A stretch of DNA of 64,000 nt from Bin94 sp965200255. Lineage in GTDB: Bacteria > Gemmatimonadota > Gemmatimonadetes > Longimicrobiales > Gaopeijiaceae. Under the pieces are notes generated by a model. That model did not search any database. It worked only from the letters and a program-made list of their open reading frames with translations, and was not told the origin of the DNA. Positions 1 to 9,065 of this stretch are shown here, in pieces (positions within the stretch are counted from its first letter, which is position 1; each line of letters begins with the position of its first letter). The stretch is taken from positions 372,001 through 436,000 of the forward strand of contig CBDAUS010000001.1 of assembly GCA_965200255.1 (NCBI GenBank), read 5' to 3'. The position numbers were made by a program, and so were the translations under genes.

Positions 1-685
1 CGTCCAGAATCCCCACCGTAAACTCCCGTCCCTCGACGTACCGCTCGTACATGACGGCGTCGCCGCCGCCGCTCGCCAGGGTCGTCGCGGCATTGACCTC
101 CGCAACCGATCGGGCCAGGACCAGGCGTACCGAAGAGCCGCCCGACAGCGGTTTCACGATCACGGGAAGGCCAAGGCGATCCGTTACTTCGTCGCCCGCG
201 GTCCGCCCGACGATCCAGTCCGGCGTGGCGATCCCTCCGTCCCGTAGCAAACGCTTGGTGAGGTCCTTGTTCATCGCCAGGGCACAACCCACCGGACCGC
301 TTCCGGCGTAGGCGATTCCCCGCACTTCCAGCAGGGTCTGGATGGTCCCGTCTTCTCCCGCGCCCCCGTGCAATGCAAGAAAAACCACGTCCGCGCGGGT
401 CAGCGATTCCTCACGGGCGATCACGTCGGCGTCCGGAAGTCGATCGGGACTGGTCGGCGCGGCAGCGGGCAGATCCGCGTGGCCGATGCGGGCATCGAGG
501 ATGCGTCGCTCGTGTTCCGTGGACAGCGGACCCACGGCCGAATCGATGCTGTCGACGTGGTGCCCGACCGACCGCAAGGCCGACGCCACCTCGCAACCAC
601 TCGCCAGCGAGACGCCGCGCTCTTCGGAGCTGCCCCCCATGAGGACCGCAATCCGCATCGGCGGCGACGACGTGGTTGCGCTCAC
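1..685 (-). CDS. ddl: D-alanine--D-alanine ligase, N-terminal 228 residues (runs off window)
   Basis: Cytoplasmic ATP-grasp ligase that makes D-Ala-D-Ala for peptidoglycan. Seen: the N-terminal MGGSSEERGVSL signature at residues 16-27, HGGAGEDG at 106-113, YAGSG at 126-130 followed by ALAMNKDLTK, the ATP-grasp strand PVIVKPLSGGSS near 174-185, and FTVGILD at the window edge. The C-terminal third lies outside the window. The GTG at 685 overlaps the stop of the upstream TonB-like gene (GTGA), so it is the preferred start; an ATG nine codons later (658) is the alternative. It is the last visible gene of a minus-strand run. The family call is secure; Ddl cannot be split from close paralogues without the C-terminus. 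Confidence 0.9.
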   Translation of the reverse strand, partial: MSATTSSPPMRIAVLMGGSSEERGVSLASGCEVASALRSVGHHVDSIDSAVGPLSTEHERRILDARIGHADLPAAAPTSPDRLPDADVIAREESLTRADVVFLALHGGAGEDGTIQTLLEVRGIAYAGSGPVGCALAMNKDLTKRLLRDGGIATPDWIVGRTAGDEVTDRLGLPVIVKPLSGGSSVRLVLARSVAEVNAATTLASGGGDAVMYERYVEGREFTVGILD

Positions 686-1086
686 GACGACGACTCCCCG
701 GCATCGTCCGTGCTGCCGAACGGACGATCGGTTCCCGCGCGGAAGTGCACGACGAGCCGCTTCCAGGCCCGTATGGGCGTGTTGCCACGCAGCGCCGGTT
801 CAAATTCCATCGCGAGCGCTCCGCGCACGGCCGCCGAGTCCAGAGCGGGATCGCCGCTGCTTTCGACCACCTCGACGCCTTCCACCCCGCCTTCCGCAGT
901 CACGAGTATGCGAACGTGCGTGGTCCCTTCCGCGTTCTGTTTCCACGATTCCAGCGGATACTCGACGGGACTCACGTCGGACACCGGCGTCGGTCTTTGA
1001 ATCTCCTGACCAATGTCGCAGCCTGCGGCCAGGATCGCGACGATGACTGTGGCCCAGCACGGACGCATCGCGCCTCCAATGCTCAT
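682..1086 (-). CDS. TonB C-terminal domain lipoprotein
   Basis: A 134-residue exported protein. The N-terminus is hydrophobic with lipobox LAAGC (Cys at about residue 23), then a short linker and one domain (about 42-117) that reads like a TonB C-terminal or energy-transducer fold: YPLESW, then THVRILVTAEGGVEGVEVVESSG, then AMEFEPALRGNTPIRAWKRLVVHF. Such stand-alone domains are common in this kind of genome and usually have unknown partners. It lies 15 bases behind mutS and overlaps ddl by four bases, so it is probably co-transcribed with both. A second in-frame ATG six codons downstream (1068) would give an equally good lipoprotein signal. No exact function can be assigned. Confidence 0.75.
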   Translation of the reverse strand: MSIGGAMRPCWATVIVAILAAGCDIGQEIQRPTPVSDVSPVEYPLESWKQNAEGTTHVRILVTAEGGVEGVEVVESSGDPALDSAAVRGALAMEFEPALRGNTPIRAWKRLVVHFRAGTDRPFGSTDDAGESSS

Positions 1087-1101
1087 TTAAATCTCGGTTG
1101 C

Positions 1102-3723
1102 TCAGGTCTCGGTTGCGGTCTCCCGGAGTGAATAAACTACACTCAATGCCTCGCGCGGGGTCATGTTGTCGGGGTCCAACGCTCGCACGCGCGTCACCAC
1201 GGGGTGCACCTGGTCGAAGAGCGTAAGCTGTTCCCTGACGGCAGCCGTGGTGCCCCTGCGACGGGTCGCGCGCCGCCCGAGAGCGCCGCGTCCCCCCGCT
1301 TTGACCCCGCCCATGTTCATGCCTTCCAGCTCCGCCAGGAGCTGCTGCGCTCGTGCGATTACGGCTGCCGGGATGCCGGCAAGACGCGCAACCTGGATCC
1401 CGTACGAGCGATCGGCGCCGCCCTTTTCCAGGCGTCGCAGGAAGACGATCTCTTCGCCGGCTTCGCGCACCGCGACATTGAGGTTCACCACGCCGTCAAG
1501 CACGTCGGCAAGCTGCGTGAGCTCGTGATAGTGCGTGGCGAAGATCGCCTTTGCGCCCACGTGATCGTGCAGGTATTCGGTGACGGCCCATGCAATGGAT
1601 ACGCCGTCGTAGGTCGACGTGCCGCGGCCGATCTCGTCGAGCAGCACGAGACTGCGCTCGGTGGCGCCGTGAATGATCGCGGCGGTCTCGTTCATCTCCA
1701 CCATGAACGTCGACTGGCCCGCGAGCATGTTGTCCGAGGCGCCCACGCGGGTGAAGATGCGGTCGCACATGCCCAGTGTCGCCTTCTCCGCGGGCACGAA
1801 CGACCCGATCTGGGCCATGACCTGGATGAGTCCGACCTGGCGAAGCACCGTGCTCTTGCCCGCCATGTTGGGACCGGTGACGATCGCAATGCGTCCGCCT
1901 TCGTCGAGCCGGAAGTCGTTCGGGATGAAGTCGCTGCCGGGCATCAGGGTCTCGGCAACCGGGTGGCGTCCGGCGACCACGGCAAGCGCGAACTCCCCAT
2001 TGACTGCGGGGCGCACGTAGCCGTTCCGTTCGGCCACCTCGGCAAGGGCGGTCAGCACGTCGAGCGTGGCGATGCGTTGAGCGGTCGCCTGAATCCTCGG
2101 GACGCTTGCGGCCAGCTCGGCGCGGACGCGCACGAACAGCGCGCGCTCAAGGGTCGCAATCCTGTCTTCGGCATTGAAGACCTTTTCCTCCCAGGCCTTC
2201 AGTTCAGGGGTGAAGTAGCGTTCGGCGTTTGTCAGCGTCTGCTTGCGAACGTAGTGGCCGGGAACGCGGGAGCGGTTTGCGTTCGTGACTTCCAGGTAGT
2301 AGCCGAACACCTTGTTGTGACCGACCTTCAGCGAAGGAATCCCGGTCTCCTGGCGTTCCCTGGCTTCGATGCGGACGATAAAGTCCTCCGCACCGTCGCG
2401 AATGCTGCGAAGCTCGTCCAGCTCCGGGTCGAATCCGTCGCGGATCACCCCGCCGTCGCTCAGGCTTGCGGGCGCCTCGGCGGAGATGGCTTGCGTGATC
2501 GCGTCTTCCACGTCGTCGAGGGGGTCCAGGCCATCCAGAAGCTCGGTGAGCATGTCGCTCTCGCCGTCCGGTCGGGCGTCGATGACGGCGGGCAGCTGGC
2601 GTATGGACCGGGCCAGCGCCAACAGGTCCCTTGGCGCGGCGCGGGCGGCCCCGACCCTGGTGGCGAGGCGATCTAGATCGTGAATGCGCCCCAGCGCGGC
2701 GCGCAAGCGAGTGCGCACGGAGGGTGCACCGAAGAGCTCGGCGACGCCGTCCAGCCGCTTGCGCACGGTGCGCTCGCTGAGCAACGGTCGCAGCACCCAC
2801 GCGCGCAGCAAACGGGCGCCCATGGGCGTTTCCGTCAGGTCGAGCACGGACAGCAGCGAGGCTTGCCGCTGGTCGGCTCGCAAGGGCTCGACCAGCTCGA
2901 GGTTACGCCGCGTCATGGCATCGAGCGTCATGGCCGAGCTCGAACGCTGGATCCGGGGCGGAAGCAGGTTCTCGACGGCGCCGGGTCTGATCTCGTCGAC
3001 GTAGGCCGCCAGTCCGCCTGCCGCGCGAACGAGCAGCTCGTCGCCCGCCTCGAATCCGAACCCGTCCAGCGAGTGCACGTCGTACCGTCGCGTCAGCTCG
3101 TCGCGAGCCGTCGTCAGGTCGAACAGCCAGTCGGGGCGAGTCGTCACGACCGCCGGCGCGCACGCCGGGTCCACCGTAGCGGATTCGGGTGCCAACACCT
3201 CGCTGGGCTCCAGTCGGTCGAGCTCGTCGGCAAGGCGCTCGGCTTTCACGCCAAATACGATGAGCTGCCCCGTGGACACGTCCATCGCGGCCACGCCAAC
3301 CACGCCCCGGTCCGCCACCAGTGCGACGATGTAGTTGTTGCGTCCGGTCTCCAACAGGGTGTCGGACACCACCGTTCCAGGCGTCACGGTCTCGACGACT
3401 TCGCGGCGCACGATCCCCTTGGCGGTGGCGGGGTCTTCCACCTGATCGCAGATCACCGCCTTTTTCCCGAGCTTCACCAGGCGGTCCACGTAACCCTGAA
3501 GCGCCTTGGCCGGCACCCCAGCCAGCGGCACTCGCTGCGCGGCGCCGTTGTTTCGCGAGGCCAGCGTCAAGCCCAGCAGCCGCGAGCCGGCTTCGGCGTC
3601 TTCGCAAAACAGCTCGTAGAAGTCGCCCACTCGGAAGAACACCAGGTCGTCGCCGTGCCGGGCCTTGACCTGCCGCCATTGTCGCATGAGCGGCGTGTCG
3701 AGACCCGTCCTGGCCCTGGTCAT
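1102..3723 (-). CDS. mutS: DNA mismatch repair protein MutS
   Basis: Recognises mismatches and small loops and starts methyl-independent or MutL-dependent repair. The 873 residues match the usual MutS1 length. Seen: the mismatch-wedging Phe-x-Glu motif as GDFYELF (Phe35, Glu37), connector and lever domains, clamp region, Walker A GPNMAGKST at 617-625, Walker B with signature LLDEIGRGTSTYDG at 694-707, and a C-terminal tail with the typical LTLFDQ segment. All key residues are intact. The ATG overlaps the copA stop by four bases (ATGA), giving a coupled holA-copA-mutS order. No sign of decay. Confidence 0.97.
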   Translation of the reverse strand: MTRARTGLDTPLMRQWRQVKARHGDDLVFFRVGDFYELFCEDAEAGSRLLGLTLASRNNGAAQRVPLAGVPAKALQGYVDRLVKLGKKAVICDQVEDPATAKGIVRREVVETVTPGTVVSDTLLETGRNNYIVALVADRGVVGVAAMDVSTGQLIVFGVKAERLADELDRLEPSEVLAPESATVDPACAPAVVTTRPDWLFDLTTARDELTRRYDVHSLDGFGFEAGDELLVRAAGGLAAYVDEIRPGAVENLLPPRIQRSSSAMTLDAMTRRNLELVEPLRADQRQASLLSVLDLTETPMGARLLRAWVLRPLLSERTVRKRLDGVAELFGAPSVRTRLRAALGRIHDLDRLATRVGAARAAPRDLLALARSIRQLPAVIDARPDGESDMLTELLDGLDPLDDVEDAITQAISAEAPASLSDGGVIRDGFDPELDELRSIRDGAEDFIVRIEARERQETGIPSLKVGHNKVFGYYLEVTNANRSRVPGHYVRKQTLTNAERYFTPELKAWEEKVFNAEDRIATLERALFVRVRAELAASVPRIQATAQRIATLDVLTALAEVAERNGYVRPAVNGEFALAVVAGRHPVAETLMPGSDFIPNDFRLDEGGRIAIVTGPNMAGKSTVLRQVGLIQVMAQIGSFVPAEKATLGMCDRIFTRVGASDNMLAGQSTFMVEMNETAAIIHGATERSLVLLDEIGRGTSTYDGVSIAWAVTEYLHDHVGAKAIFATHYHELTQLADVLDGVVNLNVAVREAGEEIVFLRRLEKGGADRSYGIQVARLAGIPAAVIARAQQLLAELEGMNMGGVKAGGRGALGRRATRRRGTTAAVREQLTLFDQVHPVVTRVRALDPDNMTPREALSVVYSLRETATET

Positions 3724-5978
3724 GCGGGTTCGTACCGTCGCAGTCGATTGGCGTTCGCCACGACCGTAACCGAACTGAAGGCCATGGCGGCGCCGGCGAT
3801 CATTGGCGACAACAGAATTCCGGCGGCGGGATACAGAACGCCCGCAGCCACCGGGATGCCGATCACGTTGTATACGAACGCCCCCACCAGGTTCTGCACG
3901 ATATTGCGGTGGGCGGCCCGCGAGATCAGCAACAAGGTCTCGATACCGCGCAGCGAATCTCCCAACAGGGCCGCATCGCCGGTCTCCACGGCAATGTCGG
4001 TTCCCTGCCCCATCGCGATCCCAACGTCGGCTGCCGCCAGCGCGGGAGCGTCGTTTATGCCGTCGCCGACCATTGCCACGACCCTGCCTTTTTCCTGCAA
4101 CTCGCTCACTTGACGCGCTTTGTCCGCCGGCGACATCGAAGCCCGCACCTGGCTGATCCCGACCCGTTCGGCAACCCGCCTGGCGGGGGCTTCGCCGTCC
4201 CCGGTAAGCATCATGACCTCGACGTCGAGCTCTCGCAACCGCCTGACCGCCGCCTTGGCGCCCCGGCGCACGGTGTCGGAAGTCCCGAACACGCCTGCGA
4301 CGGCGCCCCCCACCGCCACCACCACCGGAGTCGCGCCGCGCCGCGCAATGCGGGCCAGATCGTTGCTAAGAGACTGCGTGTCGACGCCTGCCGCGTGCAG
4401 GAACGCGGGAGCGCCGGCAAGCACGGCGCGACCTTCCACGACGCCGGAAACACCGCGACCCGGGTGCGCTGCGAAGTGCTCGGCCTCGTCCGGATCGATG
4501 CCCAGGTCGCGAGCGTGGCGAACGATGGCCTGCGCGACGGGATGTTCCGACATCGCTTCGATGGTCGCGGATATGCGCACGAACTCGTCCATGTCGAACG
4601 GCGCCGACGGCGCGGCGTGCACCACGGTCGGCTCTCCGCGGGTGAGCGTGCCGGTCTTGTCGATGACCACCGTATCGACCCGTCGGGCGCGCTGCAGCGC
4701 CTCGCCGTCGCGGATCAGCACGCCGTGGGCGGCGGCCTTCCCGATCGCGATCATCACCGAGATCGGAGTTGCCAGACCCAGCGCGCAAGGGCACGCGATT
4801 ACCAGCACGGCAACCGACGTCACCATGGCCAGATTAAGCGACGGTTCGGGGCCGAACAGATACCATGCGGCAAAGGTTGCCAGAGCAACGACGATCACCG
4901 CCGGCACGAAGCGCCCGGCCACCGCGTCAACCGTTTTCTGAATCTGGGGTTTGCTGCCCTGAGAGCGCCGCACCATGGCCACGATGCGCGCCAGCACGGT
5001 GTCGTCGCCGACTCGCGTGACCTCGACGGTGAGCGTGCCGGTGCCGTTGACGGTGCCTCCCGACACCTCGTCGCCCGGCGACTTGACCACGGGCACGCTC
5101 TCGCCGGTGAGCATGGCTTCGTTGACCTCGCTGACCCCGCGCTGGACGCGCCCGTCCAGGGGCACGCGACCACCGGGGCGAACCCGCACGAGATCGCCGG
5201 GATTCACCTTCTGCAGGGGAACCGTCGCGGCTCCGTTCTCGCCGAGTACCTCCGCGGTTTCGGGAGCAAGATCCAGTAGGCCTCGCAGCGCCCTGGCCGT
5301 GCGTCCCTTGGCCCGCGACTCGACGGCCTGGCCCAGGACCACCAGGGTGATCACCGCCGCGACCGCCTCGTAGAAGGGGCGCCCGCTACCCGCCGGGAAC
5401 AGCTCGGGCGCCAACAACGCAACCGTGGAGTACGCCCAGGCGGCGCCGGTGCCCAGCGCCACCAGCGTGTCCATGTTCGCGGATTGCCGCTTGGCCGCCG
5501 ACCACGCCCCGACGAAGAAACGCTGTCCCACGTACAAGAGAATGGGCAGCGTGAAGAATCCCGACAGCCACCACGCCAGGCGCAGCGCGTCCGGGCTGAG
5601 GTCCGGCAATCCGGGAATCATTTCCCAATGTCCGATGAGGACGACCGGGATGCCGAACAGCAAGCCGACCCGGAACCGCCGCATCAGGTCCGCGTGCTCG
5701 GCTTCGCGCTCGTCTTCCCGGACTCGGGCCGAATCGGCCGCATCGCCGTTTGCGCTCGCAATCACCTCGGCCTGGTATCCGGCCTCCGCAACCGCGCCAA
5801 CCAGCGTCGCCCCCTCGGTCGGGCCGTCCCTGAGCCTCACCCGGGCCGTCTCGTCCACCAGATTCGCGTGCGCTTCGGCAACATCCGGCACCGCGGCCAG
5901 GGCTCCCTCCACCTTCGACACGCACGACGCGCAGTGCATGCCGCGGATTCGGAGCTGGAGCTCGTTTTTCGCCGTCAT
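3720..5978 (-). CDS. copA: Copper-translocating P1B-type ATPase
   Basis: Inner-membrane heavy-metal ATPase, most likely a Cu(I) exporter. With the chosen start (752 residues) the order is: one N-terminal metal-binding domain with GMHCASC at 13-19, membrane segments, actuator TGES at 291-294, the membrane metal site CPC at 396-398 (the Cu/Ag-type signature), phosphorylation site DKTGT at 440-444, SEHP at 477-480, MLTGD, and GDGINDAP at 638-645. The frame is open further upstream, but the ATG at 5978 forms ATGA with the holA stop and begins just before the metal-binding domain, so the longer start is rejected. No CopZ or metal regulator is adjacent. Confidence 0.94.
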   Translation of the reverse strand: MTAKNELQLRIRGMHCASCVSKVEGALAAVPDVAEAHANLVDETARVRLRDGPTEGATLVGAVAEAGYQAEVIASANGDAADSARVREDEREAEHADLMRRFRVGLLFGIPVVLIGHWEMIPGLPDLSPDALRLAWWLSGFFTLPILLYVGQRFFVGAWSAAKRQSANMDTLVALGTGAAWAYSTVALLAPELFPAGSGRPFYEAVAAVITLVVLGQAVESRAKGRTARALRGLLDLAPETAEVLGENGAATVPLQKVNPGDLVRVRPGGRVPLDGRVQRGVSEVNEAMLTGESVPVVKSPGDEVSGGTVNGTGTLTVEVTRVGDDTVLARIVAMVRRSQGSKPQIQKTVDAVAGRFVPAVIVVALATFAAWYLFGPEPSLNLAMVTSVAVLVIACPCALGLATPISVMIAIGKAAAHGVLIRDGEALQRARRVDTVVIDKTGTLTRGEPTVVHAAPSAPFDMDEFVRISATIEAMSEHPVAQAIVRHARDLGIDPDEAEHFAAHPGRGVSGVVEGRAVLAGAPAFLHAAGVDTQSLSNDLARIARRGATPVVVAVGGAVAGVFGTSDTVRRGAKAAVRRLRELDVEVMMLTGDGEAPARRVAERVGISQVRASMSPADKARQVSELQEKGRVVAMVGDGINDAPALAAADVGIAMGQGTDIAVETGDAALLGDSLRGIETLLLISRAAHRNIVQNLVGAFVYNVIGIPVAAGVLYPAAGILLSPMIAGAAMAFSSVTVVANANRLRRYEPA

Positions 5979-6970
5979 GACGCGGAACGCCACCGGACCC
6001 GACATGCGAGGAGCCACTCCTCGACAAGGACCTCGTCCGAGATGGCGCTGGCCTTGAGCAGTCGGTCCAGACGCCGCAAGCCGCGAATCGCCTCCGCAAC
6101 GTCCGCGCTCGTCCAAAGACGGGCCTGTGCGGCGATGCGACGGGCCAGGAAGCGCTGGTACGGAGGCAGGGCGGCAGAGATGGCTCGCACTCCGCCCTCG
6201 ACGGCGATTCCGATTCGCAACAGCTGCGTCGTCAGTCCAATCACAAGCCCCACGGCCGTCTCGCCTTCTTGCAACAGAATCCGGAGACCTGTCAGCGCTT
6301 CGTCGATCTTGCGGTTGCCCACCAGATCAAACCACGCCCAGCGATCTTGCGTGGGCAGCCTGATGCCGCCCCGCCGCACCGCATCGACGTCGATCGGCGA
6401 GCCGCGCCCGACCATCTCGGCCAGCTTCTTCGTCTCCTGTACCAGCACGCCGAGGTCGGTTCCCACTGCGCCCACCAACGCCTGCGCGGCTTCAACCTCC
6501 AGCGTCACGTCGAGCTCGTCCCGAGCCCATTTGACCATCCACCCGGGCACGCCGTCGATGGGAACCGGCTTGAAGTCGACCGAAGTGGCAAGCCGGGTCA
6601 GCTGCTTGTAGAACTTGGCCTTGGTCCTGGGGGGCAACGTGGCCTGCAGAATCAGCACTAGGCCGCTCGGCGGATTCTGCACTGCGTCGAGAATGACCTT
6701 GCGCGCCTTGGGACTCCCCGCCATGGCCTCTACCTCGTTCAGATGAACGACCCGCCACTCGGCCATCATGGGGGGCGTGTCGATGACCGATGCAACCCGC
6801 TCCACCGCCACTTCCGATCCTTGCAGGCGATCGAGGTTGAAGTCGGCCGTCGCGGGGTCCAGGTAGCGTTCCACGAGGAAGCGGACGGCGGCCCGCTTGC
6901 GAAAACCGTCGTTCCCGTAAAGGAAGAAGGCGCCGCCCTTGCGGGCGTTGCGCAGAGATGCTGGGATCAC
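5975..6970 (-). CDS. holA: DNA polymerase III delta subunit
   Basis: Clamp-loader subunit that opens the beta clamp. Its 331 residues are typical. The start region contains the family hallmark FFLYGNDGFRKR (about 15-26), which corresponds to the degenerate P-loop area of HolA, followed by the central alpha/beta domain and the helical collar. The start codon is GTG at 6970; no strong ribosome-binding site is visible before it. The gene ends inside the copA start (four-base overlap). About 120 bases of apparently non-coding DNA separate it from the convergent-side propeller gene. The identification rests on overall pattern rather than a catalytic motif, since delta has none. Confidence 0.85.
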   Translation of the reverse strand: MIPASLRNARKGGAFFLYGNDGFRKRAAVRFLVERYLDPATADFNLDRLQGSEVAVERVASVIDTPPMMAEWRVVHLNEVEAMAGSPKARKVILDAVQNPPSGLVLILQATLPPRTKAKFYKQLTRLATSVDFKPVPIDGVPGWMVKWARDELDVTLEVEAAQALVGAVGTDLGVLVQETKKLAEMVGRGSPIDVDAVRRGGIRLPTQDRWAWFDLVGNRKIDEALTGLRILLQEGETAVGLVIGLTTQLLRIGIAVEGGVRAISAALPPYQRFLARRIAAQARLWTSADVAEAIRGLRRLDRLLKASAISDEVLVEEWLLACRVRWRSAS

Positions 6971-7094
6971 GTTGTGGAGGGCGGTCGTTCGGCGTGGGCG
7001 CGTGGGCTGATGCTGAATTTAGCCTAATCTGGATTGCCGGTTGCCGCGAGGGGTTGTCCAACGAGGTTGAAGTTGTGTTCCCGGTTACGAGACT

Positions 7095-8402
7095 CTACCG
7101 CGCGATCTTGTCGTAAAGCCGTACGTACTCGACACCCACATCGTCTTTCCACACGCCGAGCACATAGTCTCGACCGATCTCAAGGGGTCGGAAGCCCGGC
7201 GGCATCACGACCGGGCCAAGGCGATGACCTCGCTGATCGTAGACGGTCCATTGCGACTCGTCCGACGCAGCAACAAGCGGGTCGAACTCCTCCACCCAGA
7301 GCTTGCCGTCCTCGCCGAGAAGCAAGGACGCGAACGCCGGCATCGTGGACGGAAACGCCATGTCTTCGTACTGGCGACGCCAGCGATTACGAACCACCGG
7401 GTCTGCAACGCCGGCTAGCTGTCCATCTATCCACGCCTCGCGATCACTGGCACCGACCTCGCGCAGCGGAGGCGGCCGTCGGACGATGCGAACCAGTCTC
7501 CCCGTTTCGTCGTACGCTCGGATGTCGAAGGTGCCGGTGTTGCCAACGACGACGATCTTTCCGCCTGCGTCTCCCTCAAAGGTTTTGAGAAACGGCACGG
7601 GCACCGCGCGTAAGGACAGTTGACCCTCGGAAGCGCCTAGTCGCATAACGCGCTCGTCTCCCAGGAACTCATCCGCGATTGCAGTGGCCCGGCCATCTCG
7701 GTCGATCAAATAGAGCTGTGCGGTACTCTGGCTCGCCAGCAGCATCTCGCCTTCCTGAACTGGAGGAGGCGGCTCAGTGGGCCTGAGCGCTCGACGCGCA
7801 ACGAGGGTGCCCGAATCAAGCCATCCGATCGGCGATAGCCTCGGTGCTCGCACCGAGATCCGACCGGTGTCGCCAGCCGGAGAAGCCAGCGAGGTGGTGC
7901 GCACCAATACACCGGTGGCAAGATACTCCGTCACCCGCTGAGACCAATGATCAAATGCGAGAAGGCTGTCCGCGGCCAGACGGCCAAGCTTCTGCAGCTG
8001 TTGAAACTCCCCCGGGGCGTCGCCGGGGCGACCTACCGAGTGAAGGAACTGGCCGCTCGCTCCAAAGAGCTTGATCTCGCTGCTCCCAGCGTTGGCGACC
8101 GCAATGGTACCGTCCTCGAGGCGAAGGGCGTCCACGACTTCATACAGGGCCGTCTCGTCTCCCGCAACCGTACCAACCTGGAGCAATGGCCGACCCGAAA
8201 GACGAAGCCCTTCGCCGTCACGCCAGACAGGCTTCCCGACGTCCAATACGATCTCTACGCCCGCGCTGTCGCGGGCGAACGCCGCGTCGATCGGGGCTTG
8301 GTCCTCGGATGAACACGAAGCTGCAGTGAGACTGACCGCGAGGGCCAATAGAAGCTGCAAGGATTCGCGGCCGGTCCGTGGGGTCCTTGCTGTCGAAAGC
8401 AT
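7095..8402 (-). CDS. Six-bladed beta-propeller lipoprotein
   Basis: A 435-residue exported protein. The N-terminus has a hydrophobic stretch and a possible lipobox ending in SLTAASC near residue 30. The body shows the repeated blade pattern of the six-bladed beta-propeller (BF3886-like/NHL-like) family: DGTIAVANAGSSEIKLFG, then SVGRPGDAPGEFQ, then later GKIVVVGNTGTFDIRAYDETG. Such proteins are numerous in Gemmatimonadota and Bacteroidetes; their ligands are mostly unknown. The ATG is one base after the stop of the PDZ gene (TGATATG), so the two are translationally linked. The upstream PDZ gene has its own leader region carrying an IS element, which may alter expression of both. Function not known. 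Confidence 0.7.
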   Translation of the reverse strand: MLSTARTPRTGRESLQLLLALAVSLTAASCSSEDQAPIDAAFARDSAGVEIVLDVGKPVWRDGEGLRLSGRPLLQVGTVAGDETALYEVVDALRLEDGTIAVANAGSSEIKLFGASGQFLHSVGRPGDAPGEFQQLQKLGRLAADSLLAFDHWSQRVTEYLATGVLVRTTSLASPAGDTGRISVRAPRLSPIGWLDSGTLVARRALRPTEPPPPVQEGEMLLASQSTAQLYLIDRDGRATAIADEFLGDERVMRLGASEGQLSLRAVPVPFLKTFEGDAGGKIVVVGNTGTFDIRAYDETGRLVRIVRRPPPLREVGASDREAWIDGQLAGVADPVVRNRWRRQYEDMAFPSTMPAFASLLLGEDGKLWVEEFDPLVAASDESQWTVYDQRGHRLGPVVMPPGFRPLEIGRDYVLGVWKDDVGVEYVRLYDKIAR

Positions 8403-8403
8403 A

Positions 8404-8898
8404 TCAGCTCGGCGCGCCAGAGTCGTGTTCCCGAGGTGGGTCGCGTGGATCCCTAACGGAAACCATCGTCATCTCCAAAACCTCTTGGCCCGGCTGAATT
8501 CTGAACTCCACGACAGTGCCTGGTCGACCGGCCGAAATCGCTCTCGGCTGCCGACCATCGCGTCCGTTTACGGCTAGGACGAGATCGCCCGGCTGCAGTC
8601 CAGCCTCGTCGGCCGGGTAACCGCAAAACACCTGTCCCACACGGGGGTAACCACCGGGCTTGGGCAACGATCCCGATCCCCAGACCGTGGAAAAACCGAG
8701 CCAACCGGTACCGGGAAGGGCGATGCGCGTGCGCATCCGGGACACGCCCAAGGTTGAGTCGGGCCCAACGGGAACCTCCAACTCCGTGCAGGCGGTCTCG
8801 TGCACCTCCTGCCCTCGCAGGAGCGATGGTGTCCAACCGAGTGAAGCGAGCGCCAGCACGAGAAACAGCTGGCACCTCGCAAATCCACGGAAGAACAT
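8404..8898 (-). CDS. Secreted PDZ-domain protein
   Basis: A 164-residue protein with an N-terminal signal peptide (MFFRGFARCQ followed by a hydrophobic core, cleavage near GQE around residue 30) and a C-terminal PDZ domain. The PDZ is recognised by GWLGFSTVWG, the CGYPADEAGLQPGDLVLAVNGRD segment (about 94-116), and a closing VVEFRIQPGQEV strand. No protease domain is present. The ATG at 8898 has GGAG about ten bases upstream. The frame is open further up, but that extension translates the terminal repeats of the neighbouring IS21 element and is rejected. Probably part of an original sigma/anti-sigma/PDZ/propeller cluster split by the IS. Confidence 0.75.
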   Translation of the reverse strand: MFFRGFARCQLFLVLALASLGWTPSLLRGQEVHETACTELEVPVGPDSTLGVSRMRTRIALPGTGWLGFSTVWGSGSLPKPGGYPRVGQVFCGYPADEAGLQPGDLVLAVNGRDGRQPRAISAGRPGTVVEFRIQPGQEVLEMTMVSVRDPRDPPREHDSGAPS

Positions 8899-8952
8899 CT
8901 GTGTCTCCTGTTGAAGAATCTGTGGAGTATGACGAGCGACGTCGCTGTCATT

Positions 8953-8996
8953 GGGCGTTGAAAATGTCACACTTTCGGGCGTTGAAAATGTCACAC
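8953..8996. repeat. IS21 left-end terminal repeats (two copies)
   Basis: Two identical 20-bp copies of gggcgttgaaaatgtcacac, at 8953-8972 and 8977-8996, spaced 24 bp. They are inverted relative to the right-end copies and are likely transposase-binding sites. Confidence 0.85.
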
Positions 8997-9065
8997 TTGG
9001 GACGAGCGTCCGCGTAGGGAGCGAAGCGACCGGAGCGGGCGCTCGTTTCCGCCGTGCGAATGGGT

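Noticed and set aside
2680..4113. A 477-residue plus-strand open frame over mutS and copA
   Set aside because: Shadow of two complete genes on the minus strand; no motif or ribosome-binding site.
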